From NCBI RefSeq assembly GCF_008123425.1, contig NZ_VSSS01000071.1, positions 1 through 46,749 on the forward strand: DNA of 46,749 nt, written 5' to 3'. This DNA comes from Bradyrhizobium rifense (lineage in GTDB: Bacteria; Pseudomonadota; Alphaproteobacteria; Rhizobiales; Xanthobacteraceae). Shown in pieces: positions 1 through 10,200 of this stretch. Both the position numbers and the translations under genes were made by a program. Numbering within the stretch: the stretch's first letter is position 1; the number at the start of each line of letters is the position of its first letter. The notes under the pieces were generated by a model, which saw nothing but the letters and a program-made list of their open reading frames with translations, made no database searches and was not told the origin of the DNA.

Positions 1-57
1 TGGCTCACAGGCTCGACGAGAGCCGGGCGCGGCGCAATCACCGCGCCCGGCTGACAA

Positions 58-1149
58 TCAGGCCTTGTTGCGCATCTTGCTCAGCAGGTAGTTGTCGTAA
101 AAATTCTCCGCGATCTGCGTGTAGAACAACAGCTCCTTCTGATACGCGTCGTGGCTGTCCTTGGTGCGCTTGAACAGGTCGCTCTTGGCAGCGAGCTCGT
201 TCAGATGCTCCTGGGTCGCGTTGTAGCAGGCCTCCAGCACCGGCTGCGGAAACGCCTTCAGTTCCGCGCCGTTCGCGATCAGCCGCTTCAGCGCCGCCGG
301 ATTCACGCTGTCGTATTTCTCCAGCATCCAGGCGCCGGCCGCGGACGCGGCCTGGTTGACGATCGCCTGATACTGCTTCGGCAAGCTCGCCCATTTCTCG
401 TCATTGACGATCATGTGCAGCATGGCGCCGCCTTCCCACCAGCCGGGGAAATAGTAGTATTTTGCGACCTTCTGGAAGCCGAGCTTCTCGTCGTCATAGG
501 GACCGACGAATTCGACCGCGTCGAGCGAGCCCTTCTCCAGCGCCGCATAGATGTCGCCACCCGCGAGCTGCTGCGGCACCACGCCGAGCCGCGCCAGCAC
601 GTGGCCGCCCATGCCGGCGATGCGGAACTTGAGGCCCTTGAGATCGTCGACGGTCTTGATCTCCTTGCGAAACCAGCCGCCCATCTGGGTGCCGGAATTG
701 CCGCAGAGGATGGCGTGGGTCTTGAAGGGCTTGAGCGCCTCGTTGGTGAGGTCGGCGCCGCCGCCAAAGTTCCACCAGGATTCCTGGTGGCGATGGTTCA
801 TGCCGAACGGCGCGCCGGTGGCGTAGGCCAGCGCCAGCTCCTTGCCGATGTAGAAATAGAGCGGTGTCTGCGCCATCTCGACGGTGTTGACGCTGACCGC
901 ATCGAGCGCCTGCAGGCCGGGGACCAGCTCGCCGGCGGCAAAGGTCTGGATCTGGAATTTGTTGTCGGTGGCTTCAGCGACGTATTTCGCAAAGGTCTGC
1001 GCCGTGCCGTAGATGGTGTCGAGCGACTTCGGGAAGCTCGAGGTCAGGCGCCATTTGATCTCGGGTGCGCTCTGCGCGATCGCAGGTGCAGCAACCAGCG
1101 TCGTCGCGCCGGCGACTGCGCCCCCCTTGAGGAATGTACGGCGTTTCAT
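58..1149 (-). CDS. TRAP transporter solute-binding protein (DctP family)
   Basis: 363-aa periplasmic binding protein of the DctP/TakP type, which captures a carboxylate and hands it to a TRAP membrane permease. The N-terminus has a twin-arginine signal (RRTFLKGG) with a hydrophobic stretch ending AAPAIAQ, so Tat export is likely. The body has family features: a start-of-domain strand EIKWRLTSSFP, a central FRIAGMGGHVLARLG, and LDAVEFVGPYDD before an aromatic YYYFPGW segment typical of the ligand pocket. An AGAGGGAGA-like Shine-Dalgarno lies just upstream of the ATG. The DctQ/DctM membrane subunits are not in the window; they may lie beyond position 1. The ligand is unknown. The neighbouring MarR regulator and tannase-family enzyme make an aromatic or keto acid plausible (inference). 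Confidence 0.9.
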   Translation of the reverse strand: MKRRTFLKGGAVAGATTLVAAPAIAQSAPEIKWRLTSSFPKSLDTIYGTAQTFAKYVAEATDNKFQIQTFAAGELVPGLQALDAVSVNTVEMAQTPLYFYIGKELALAYATGAPFGMNHRHQESWWNFGGGADLTNEALKPFKTHAILCGNSGTQMGGWFRKEIKTVDDLKGLKFRIAGMGGHVLARLGVVPQQLAGGDIYAALEKGSLDAVEFVGPYDDEKLGFQKVAKYYYFPGWWEGGAMLHMIVNDEKWASLPKQYQAIVNQAASAAGAWMLEKYDSVNPAALKRLIANGAELKAFPQPVLEACYNATQEHLNELAAKSDLFKRTKDSHDAYQKELLFYTQIAENFYDNYLLSKMRNKA

Positions 1150-1290
1150 GATGGGGTTTCTCCCTCTGCGTCAGGCTTGAAATGGATGGCGTAAGCCACG
1201 GTCTTGGCGGACCGTTTGCCCTTTCCCGCCATGCAGTTCAAGCCATGATAAAGGAGGGGCGACCCGCCAAATCAGGCCGCCGCAGATCGC

Positions 1291-1842
1291 TCAGGCATCC
1301 TCGACAAAGACCGACAGCGCCCGCTGCAATTCCTTGTAGGCGCGCGGTCCGATCTTGGCCGCGAGCGCCTTGTCGCTTTCGGCGGCCGCCGGCCTCAGCC
1401 GGCCCAGCAGCGCCGTGCCGGCCTCCGTCAAATAGAGCACGTAATAGCGGCGGTTGATGGCCGACGCCGTGCGCCGCACCCAGCCACGGCCCTCCAGATG
1501 ATCCACCAGCCTGCCGAGCCCGGCCCGCTCGATCGACAGCAGCTGCGCGACCGCGAGCTGGTTGACGCCGGGATTGGCGTCGATCACGCAGAGCACGGAA
1601 AATTGGGCGGGACTTATCTCGAAGGCCGCCAGCTGCCGGCTGAATTCCTTGAAGATCCACAGCTGCGCCCGGCGAATGCTGTAGCCCAGCAGTTGCGAGA
1701 GGTCCCCGAGCGCCAGCGGTTTCACCTTGGCTGTCTTCGCGCCCGGCACGATGCGCGGCGCCGGTCGCGTCGGCTTTGTCACGCGCGCCGCCCGCTGCGG
1801 TCGCGCGATCCGCTTCCTGACCCGTGCCTTGGTTGGCTGCAT
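1291..1842 (-). CDS. MarR family transcriptional regulator
   Basis: 183-aa winged-helix regulator. A basic N-terminal tail (MQPTKARVRKR onward) is followed by a MarR core: a dimerisation helix, FSVLCVIDANPGVNQLAVAQLL, the recognition helix IERAGLGRLVDHLEGRGWV, and a wing RRTASAINRRYYVLYLTEAG. The reading frame is open upstream to 2073, but that extra stretch lacks MarR similarity, so I placed the start at the ATG at 1842. MarR proteins of this kind usually respond to aromatic acids or their CoA thioesters. It sits between a TRAP binding protein and a divergently transcribed tannase-family gene. A perfect inverted repeat at 2006-2027 is a candidate operator. Start uncertain; family assignment firm. 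Confidence 0.85.
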   Translation of the reverse strand: MQPTKARVRKRIARPQRAARVTKPTRPAPRIVPGAKTAKVKPLALGDLSQLLGYSIRRAQLWIFKEFSRQLAAFEISPAQFSVLCVIDANPGVNQLAVAQLLSIERAGLGRLVDHLEGRGWVRRTASAINRRYYVLYLTEAGTALLGRLRPAAAESDKALAAKIGPRAYKELQRALSVFVEDA

Positions 1843-2308
1843 CGGTGCGCATCTTTCGCAAAGCCGGTGCAAGCGCATCCGGCTGCATCTTGGGGATTCG
1901 GACAGCGAGTCTAACGCAACGCGCTCGGATCGAGAAGCCGAGTGGACCATCGCGCCCGCGTGTACAGCTTCTACGACAGGTTGCACAGCAATATCGCGCA
2001 ATGCTCCATGTTGACACGGCAACATGGCTCGCCTAAGGATCGTGAAAGCCTGCCGTACCGCGAGCAGGGTCAAGGGGAGCGAACGTCCGTGCCGTCATCA
2101 GGGCTGGGCGACGATCCGCGTGCCACAGCGCATCGCGGCGGAATGGTTCTGCGCGCAAACGAAACTGCGTCGTGGCTCATGGCCGGCGCACGCGCATCTC
2201 TCCCAACAGCGATTCAGAAAACGTCTCTGACCACGCGACGCCTCGCCAGTTCGCGGCGCGTCGGGTGCTTTCGTTCAATCATCAACGTTGAAACTGGGAG
2301 GGCATGAC
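1843..2308. promoter_or_regulatory. Divergent regulatory region between the MarR gene and the tannase-family gene
   Basis: A 466-bp stretch between divergent genes with no convincing gene. It contains a perfect inverted repeat (2006-2027) overlapping a TTGACA hexamer at 2011-2016. Seventeen bases later there is TAAGGA at 2034-2039, a weak match to a -10 box. If it is used, this plus-strand promoter would give a leader of about 260 nt before the tannase ATG. Nothing else in the region is recognisable. Confidence 0.4.
2006..2027. promoter_or_regulatory. Candidate MarR operator: perfect inverted repeat CCATGTTG-N6-CAACATGG
   Basis: Eight-base arms, exactly complementary, are separated by six bases (ACACGG). 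The arms contain the TTG...CAA core common in MarR-family sites. It overlaps the possible -35 hexamer TTGACA, so a bound dimer would block that promoter. The position between the MarR gene and the tannase-family gene fits control of both. Binding is inferred from symmetry and location only. Confidence 0.55.
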
Positions 2309-4164
2309 ATGAAACGATTTTTCCTCGCCTCGACGATCGTCGCCACATGGCGTCTTTCGGCCCGCAAGCGGCCGCACACGGGCTGCCGCCGAGCGGCGTG
2401 GCCCCGCGCTCGTCCTGCACCGCCCTCACCGGGCTCACTCTGCCGAACACGCAGATCCTGAGCGCGACGCAGAAGTCGGGCTATTGCAACGTGGTCGGCA
2501 TCATCAACAAGCGCATCTCGACGCAGGACCCCGATCACTTCACCTACGGCATCGGCTTTGCGCTCAACCTGCCCAACACCTGGCACGGCCGCTTCGAGAT
2601 GATGGGCGGCGGCGGCACCGACGGCAGCCTCAATGCCGACCCGCAAGGTGCGGCCGGCGTCGAGCTCGGCCAGGGCTGGGCAGTGTCGGCCGATGACGGC
2701 GGCCACGAGGACAGTGCGACCAATGCCGTCGGCGGCTATCAGGACGACGACGCCAATGCCGGCGGCTCCGCGCATTTCGCGATCGATGCGCAGGCGCGCC
2801 GCGACTACGGCTACAACGGCATCGAGAAGACCGCGACGACCGCCAAGCAGATCATCTCCTATTTCTACGGCCTCGAGACCGTCTATTCCTACATCATGGG
2901 CTGCTCGAACGGCGGCCGCGACGCGATGGTCGCGTCGCAACGATCGCCCTGGCTGTTCGACGGCGTGATCTCGCAAAATCCCGGCTTCAACCTGCCACAG
3001 GCGGGCCTGGCGGAGGCCTGGAACGAGCAGGTGCTCGGCACGCTTTCAACCAGCAAGGACGTCAACGGCCAGCCCTATATTCCCGACACGTTCCCGCAGC
3101 AGGACCTTCAGGTGGCATCGGCTGCGATCCTGAGCGCCTGCGACGCGCTCGATGGCCTCGTCGACGGCATCATCGACAATTACCACGCCTGCACGGCCAG
3201 GAAGGTGTATCCCGCGCTCGCGAGCTACACCTGCGGCACCGGCTCGCACGGCAGCACGCCGCATGGCGGCACCTGTCTCACCAGCGGCCAGGTCGATGCA
3301 CTCAAGAAGATCTACGCCGGCCCGGTGAATTCAAAGGGCGAACGGCTCTATTCGAACTGGTTCTGGGATGCCGGCATCTGGACGCCGCCGACGGCGTCGG
3401 GCGCAGGCTGGCAATTCTGGAACGTCGTCACCGCGCCGGTACCTGGTGTCAACACCGCGATCAATTTGACGCTGGGCGCCGGCGCGATTCCGATGATCTT
3501 CCAGACGCCGCCCGTCGTCACGCCCGTCAACGGACCGACCGGCCAGGAAGCCTTCGTGTTCAAATTCAACTTCGACACCGACGCGCCGAAGATCTTCACG
3601 AAGACTGCGGCCTATCCGGAAAGTTCGATGGACTTCATGGCGGCGATCGCAACCGATTTGCGTCCGTTCAAAGCGCGCGGCGGCAAGCTGATCATTTCGT
3701 CCTCGGTCAATGACGGCATCTTCTCGGGCGCAGCGATCGCCCGCTGGTACCGCAAGATGAACCAGCGCATGGACAATCACGCGACCGATTTTGCGCGGCT
3801 GTTCATGGTGCCCAACATGGCCCATTGCGGCGGCGGCGCGGCCACCGCAAGCTTCGCGACGAACGAGCTCAAGGCGATCACGGACTGGGTCGAGAACGGC
3901 ATCGCGCCGAAACGCATCGTCGCGGCCAATACCAACACCACCTCGCCCTACCCGACCGGCGGCGTGTTCGATCCGCGCATTGCCCAGAACTTCCCGACCG
4001 GAGGCACGCGGCCGCTCTGCGTCTATCCCGGGATTCCCGCCTACAAGGGCAGCGGCCTGACCAGCGATGCGGCGAACTTTGCGTGTGTCGATCCCGGCTT
4101 CGGCCGCGGCGGCGACCACGACTTCAACGACGATGACGACGGCCACGGCGGCGACAGGCATTGA
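2309..4164 (+). CDS. Secreted tannase/feruloyl esterase family protein, frameshifted in its signal peptide
   Basis: Serine hydrolase of the tannase/feruloyl esterase family, which cleaves galloyl, feruloyl or related aromatic esters. The family CS-D-HC arrangement is visible: the nucleophile in GCSNGG (about residue 199), an acid in SSSVNDGIFSG, and the histidine in AHCGGG. Cysteines flank the Ser and His. The usual HGxxD around the acid is degenerate. The main frame opens at an ATG at 2347 (605 aa) with MASFGPQAAAHG, which is the second half of a signal peptide. The first half, MKRFFLASTIVA, is encoded from the ATG at 2309 in another frame. Restoring one base near 2345 joins them. Thus there is a one-base deletion, a sequencing error or programmed slippage. 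The C-terminus is an Asp/His/Gly-rich tail (HDFNDDDDGHGGDRH). A hairpin follows at 4184. Confidence 0.82.
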
Positions 4165-4183
4165 GCCTTGGTTCGCTCTCACG

Positions 4184-4207
4184 CCCCGGACGCAGACGCG
4201 TCCGGGG
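4184..4207. terminator. Hairpin between convergent genes
   Basis: A perfect 10-bp stem (CCCCGGACGC / GCGTCCGGGG) with a 4-nt loop lies between the stop codons of the tannase-family gene and the converging autotransporter gene. There is no clear T-tract, so it is a likely bidirectional terminator or RNA-stabilising stem rather than a textbook terminator. Confidence 0.55.
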
Positions 4208-4226
4208 AACGCGATCAATCCGTGGA

Positions 4227-7200
4227 CTAGAAATTCAGGCTGAACCTGCCCTTGACGGCGTGGTCGGTGACATGGTCCGCCAACTCGCCGAAATAGGATA
4301 TGCCGATCTTGGCGTTCGGCCTGACCTGCCAGTCAAATCCGGCTTCCACCACCGCGGCATCCCGCGCCAGCGGCACGCCGGCGACCGAGAACGTACTGCC
4401 CGTGCTGACGAAGCTCAGCGCACTTGTGGGGACCGTGTCACCATAGGCGTGCTGCCAATAAGCAGATACCCGCGGGACGATGGTCGTCCCGTTGAAGAGC
4501 GCGAAGCTCTCGGCCAAGCGTACGCCGAGCGAGGAATACCCAGTATCCTGCGTCGTATGCGAGCCGACCAGCGCTGCCGCGCCGCCCGCCTCGCTGAAGC
4601 CACCAGTGTCGAGATGCACATAAGCGAGCCCGGCAAAAGGCTCGATCGCGAGCTTGCCGACCGCAAAGCCGTAGCCGACCTCGCCGAACACCTGGCTGGT
4701 GCTGGCGCTGTAATGCGCCATCACGCTGTCGAAGAAGCCGGGGAACAGCACTGAGCGATTGGTCCCGACCTCGTTCCAGGCGAAAGCGGCGCCAGAGCGG
4801 AAATTCAGCGGTCCCCGGCTCGTGCCGGCGTAGACCGCGACATGGGCGGTATCGATATTGGCCGAGCTCGCCCGCGCACCCACACTGACGGACGAGTTGG
4901 TGTAGCCCGCCGCGACACCCGCACGCCAATCCTCACCAAAGCGGCGGTCGAGGCCGGTGAAGACGCCACCGAGATTGCGTAACACTCCGGCCGCGTTGCC
5001 GTCGCCGTCAAAATTGCCCCATGCACCGACGCCCTGCGTCCACCAGGTCAGTTCCGGCGCCGGCTGCACTGCCATCGGGATCGCCTTGGTCGGGAACGCA
5101 GGCCGGCTAGCGGACGCATAGGCGTTCGCGGGATCCGTGTACGCCACGATCGGCCCACCGAGACCGAGCGCGGCCATGGCTCCATTCGAACCCGCATAGG
5201 TCGCCTGGCGCAGCCGGCTCTGCACGGCATCGCGGATAAACAGGCTATCGTCGATCAGCACCGACTGCACGCTGGCGTGGATCTCGCCGGAGAGACTGTC
5301 GAGTGTCCGGGGGATCGCACCGGCGCCAACATTCACCGCCGCGACGAACAGCGGATTGCCAACCGGGAAACGGTCGAGCGCGGTGCCCACCGCGCGTTGG
5401 TTGCGCGCGATCCCCTGGTCCTGGAAGAAGGTTGGGTTGCGCACGAGGTTAAGGAAGACGTCGTCGGCGTCATAGCTCAGCGTCGCCATGAGGTACGGAA
5501 TATTGGTGGTGACCCCGGCGAACGCGCCGGTCCTGCCGCTGGCTGCCGTGAGAATGGTATAGGTGATCGCCGACGAGTAGGTCCCCGCTTGCGCGATGAC
5601 CTGAACCGTGCCGCCCGTCAGCGTGGCCGTGCCGGTGGCGACGATCTTGTCGGAGAGCCCGGCAAGATTGGTCTCGACCTGATAGGCGCCGCCGCTGAAG
5701 CCGACATTGCCGGCTACGTTCAGCGTGCCGATGGAATGGCCGGGCCCGACGATGCCGCCGTTCACGGTCAGGCCACCGAGCGTACCGTTGCCAGCCAGCA
5801 AGCCGCCATTGACCGTCGTCGCGCCGACGGTGCCGTCGACGGACAACGTGCCGCCCTGCACGGTGAAGGTCGAGTTCGCGAGCGTGCCGGTCACGTTGAG
5901 CGTCCCCTGCTGCACCGTCCACGGCAGCACCAGGGCATTGGTGCCGGTCAGGGTCCATGTCGAGGCGTCGACCTTGTTGTAGCTGGCAAAGGCACGGTAC
6001 TGCGCCGCCGGGCCGATCAGAGCAGCATCGAAGCTGCCGCTTCCGGACGCGCCGCCGAGTTGGAACGTATCGGTGCCGACGCCGACCGCGTTGCCAGTGA
6101 TGACGCTAGTCGGGGCGATGGTCAGGGTGTTGCCGGCGCCCGCGAACTGGATCGCGATGCCGCCGCTGCCGGTGATCGCGCCCGCATTGAACACGCTGGT
6201 CGCTCCGGCCGACGTCACGATGCCGGTTGCACCACTGATGCTGCCGGAGTTGCTGATCGCGTTGGTCGTGCCGCCGGTCAGGTTTACGCCGATCGCGGAG
6301 GCGTTAATGACGCCGGCATTGCTGACGACCGATTTCCCAGTAGTTGCGGAGGCATCGACCCCATCTCCGAAGCCAGCCTGAACGGTTCCGGCTGCGATGT
6401 TCACTGAGCTAGTGCCGCTAGTGGTCGTCGCCGTGATCCCCGCACCGTTGTTGGCAGTGACGTTGCTGCTCGTTGTCACCGTGACATTGCCGCCGCCCGC
6501 TGTCGTCGCCGTGATGCCGCGTCCGCCCGACAACACGCCAGTCGGGGCCACCACGATGTTGGCGTTGTTGGCCGCGCCCGTGATCTGGGCCGTTATCGCG
6601 CTTGAAAGCGCAAGAGCGCTGATGCTGCCGCTGGGATTGATCGTGATATCGCCGCTGGTCGAGCTCGCGCTGTTGGTCACCGTAAGCCCAGGCCCCGCGA
6701 TCGACGTGTCGATGCTGCCAGTGCCGCCGACGCTCATGCTGCCGGTGCTGCTGGAGGTCGCGCTGATGCCGCCATTGCCGGTCGAGGTCAACGCGCCGTT
6801 ATAGGTGATCGAGGTATTGCCGCTGCCGCCGGTGATGCTGGAGAGGATGTCGACATTGCCGACGACGTTCATATCCCCGTTGGCAACGATCGTGATGCCG
6901 CCACTACCGCCGGCGGTGACCTGGGCGTTGATGCCGTTGTTGACCGCAAAGATCGGCGTCGTGGTGATGTTGATGGCACCGCTCGCAGTCGTTGCGATCA
7001 CGCCGCTCGTGACTCGCGACGCGCCGGTGCCGATCTGGCCGCCGCTCGCATTGACGACGATGTTGCCGCTGGTGGTCGTCGCGTCGAGACCGCCACCGCC
7101 GGCCCCGCTCAGCAGCGTGCCGGCATTCATGTTGACGAATACGTTTCCGCTGGTCGCAGTCGCATTGACGTTCGCGCCGCCCGTAGCCTGGCTGGTGCCG

Positions 7201-10200
7201 CCGGTAATGTTGACCGTGCTGGTGCCGCTGGTGGTCGTCGCCGTGATCCCCGCGCCGTTGTTGGCGGTGACGTTGTTGCTCGTCGTCACTGTGACGTTGC
7301 CGCCGCCCACTGTCGTTGCCGTGATGCCACGCCCGCCCGACAGGACGCCAGTCGGCGCCACCACGATGTTGGCGTTGTTGGCCGCGCCCGTGATCTGGGC
7401 CGCTACCGCGCTTGCAACCCCAAGGGCGCTGATGCTGCCGCTAGGATTGATCGTGATATCGCCGCAGGTCGAGCTCGCGCTGTTGGTCACCGTGAGCCCA
7501 GGCCCCGCGATCGACGCGTTGATGCTGCCGGTGCCGCCGACGCTCATGCTGCCGGTGCTGCTGGAGGTCGCGCTGATGCCGCCACTGCCCGTCGAGATCA
7601 GTGTGCCGCTATAGGTGATGGAAGTATTGCCGCTGCCGCCGGTGATGCTGGAGAGGATGTCGACGTTGCCGACGACGTTCATATCCCCGTTGGCAACGAT
7701 CGTGATGCCGCCACTACCGCCGGCGGTGACCTGAGCGTTGATGCCGTTGTTGACCGCAAAGATCGGCGTCGTGGTGATGTTGATGGCCCCACTCGCCGTG
7801 GTCGCCACGACGCCGCTTGAGACCCGCGCCGCGCTGGTGCCGATCTGGCCGCCGCTCGCATTGACGACGATGTTGCCACTGGTCGTGGTCGCGTCGAGAC
7901 CGCCTCCACCGGCTGACCCCGTCAGCGTTCCAGCCGTCATGTTGATGAACACGTTACCGCTGGTCGCCGTCGCGTTGACGTTGGCGCCAGTCGATGCCTG
8001 GCTGGTACCGCCGTTGATGTTGACCGTGCTGGTACCGCTGGTGGTCGTCGCCGTGATCCCGGCACCGTTGTTGGCAGTGACGTTGTTGCTCGTCGTCACC
8101 GTGACATTGCCGCCGCCCGCTGTCGTCGCCGTGATGCCGCGTCCGCCCGACAACACGCCAGTCGGGGCCACCACGATGTTGGCGTTGTTGGCCGCGCCCG
8201 TGATCTGGGCCGTTATCGCGCTTGAAAGCGCAAGCGCGCTGATGCTGCCGCTGGGATTGATCGTGATATCGCCGCTGGTCGAGCTCGCGCTGTTGGTCAC
8301 CGTAAGCCCAGGCCCCGCGATCGACGTGTCGATGCTGCCAGTGCCGCCGACGCTCATGCTGCCGGTGCTGCTGGAGGTCGCGCTGATGCCGCCATTGCCG
8401 GTCGAGGTCAACGCGCCGTTATAGGTGATCGAGGTGTTGCCGGTGCCGCCCGTGATGCTGGAGAGGATGTCGACATTGCCGACGACGTTCATATCCCCGT
8501 TGGCAACGATCGTGATGCCGCCACTGCCGCCGGCGGTGACCTGCGCGTTGATACCGTTGTTGACCGCAAAGATCGGCGTCGTGGTGATGTTGATGGCACC
8601 GCTCGCGGTCGTTGCGATTACGCCGCTCGTGACCCGCGCCGCGCTGGTACCGATCTGCCCGCCGCTCGCGTTGACGACGATGTTGCCACTGGTCGTGGTC
8701 GCGTCGAGGCCGCCCCCGCCGGCTCCGCCCAACAGCGTGCCGGCCGTCATGTTGATGGCGACATTGCCGCTGGTTGCGGTCGCATTGACGTTGGCACCAC
8801 TCGACGCCTGACTCGTGCCGCCATTGACATTGACCGTGCTGGTACCGCTGGTCGTCGTCGCCGTGATGCCTGCACCGTTGTTGGCGGTGACGTCGTTGCT
8901 CGTCGTCACCGTGACGTTGCCGGCGCCCGCCGTCGTCGCCGACACGGCCGCTGCGCCAGTGAGCGCGCCTGCCAGCGTTACATTGATGTTGGCATTGTTG
9001 GCTGCGTTGGTGACCTGCGCGGTGACACTAGTGTCACTGACGCTGATGCTGCCGCTCGGATTGATCGTGATATCGCCGCTGGTCGAGGTCGCGGTGTTGG
9101 TTACCGTTAGGCCGGGTCCGAAGACCGTAATGATGCTGCCGGTGCCACCGACGCTCATGCTGCCGGTGCTGCTGGAGGTCGCGGTGACGGCCTCGCTGGT
9201 GTCCAGCAAGCCATTGTAAGTGATCGACGTGTTGCCGGTCCCCCCGACGACGCCGGAGAGGATGCCGACATTGTTGTGGGCGCTGATGTCGCCGTTCGCG
9301 ACAATCGTGATGCCGCCGCTCCCACCCGCCGTGACCTGGGCATTGACGCCGATGTGGTCCGCGAAGACGGACGTCGTGGTGATATTGATGGCTCCGTTCG
9401 CCGTCGTCGCCACCACGCCGTCGCTGACGTTTACGAAGCTGGTTCCGATCGTGCCGCCGCTCGCATTGACAATGATGTTGCCGCTGGTCGTGGTCGCTTC
9501 CACGCCGCCGCCCGAGCCGAGCGCGCTCTGAAGCGTCCCGGCAGTCATGTTGATGAAGACATTGCCGGTGGTCGCCGTCGCACTGACATTGGCGGGGCCG
9601 CCTGCCTGATGGAGGCCGCCGTTGATGTTGACCGTATTGGTCCCGCTGGTGGTGGCCGTCGCGATGCCGGCCGCGCTGGCGTTCGTCAGGAAGTCGCCGG
9701 ACGTCGTCACCGTGACGTTGCCGCCGCCCGCCGTGGTCGCCGAGACGCCGCTTCCGCCCGAAATCGCGCCCGCCAGCGTCACCCCGACGCTGGCGTTGTT
9801 GGTGGCACTGGCGACCCCGGCGACCACCGCGGTCGAGAATGCGTCGCTGGTGATGTTGCCGCTCGAATTGATCGTGATGTTGCCGCTCGCGGAACTCGCG
9901 CCGTTCGTTACCGTCAGGCCCGAGCTGAACACCGACAGGATGCTGCCGGCGCCGGTGTAGCTCACAGACCCGCCCGCCCCGTCCAACTGCAAGGCGCTTG
10001 AACCTCCGGTGGAGCTGACCGCGCCATTGTTCGTAAAGCTGATCCCACCGACCGACTTCGTCGTGACAAGATCGAGCCCCGTGCCACTGACGGTCACGCC
10101 CGAATTGATCTGGCCGATCAGGTCCGCGTTGAATTGCTGCGTCCTGTCGCTCGTCGCTGCATTGGGGCTGGTCGAATTCGTGGTCGACGTGGTTGCGGTG

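Noticed and set aside
1843..2073. N-terminal extension of the MarR protein
   Set aside because: The extra 77 codons have no similarity to MarR proteins and would run over the candidate operator region; the start at 1842 is more likely.
6397..9960. Long plus-strand open frames opposite the autotransporter, with hydrophobic Val/Leu/Pro-rich translations
   Set aside because: They repeat at the same 810-bp period as the minus-strand gene and have no domain or start signals. They are antisense shadows of Gly/Thr/Ser-rich repeat codons.
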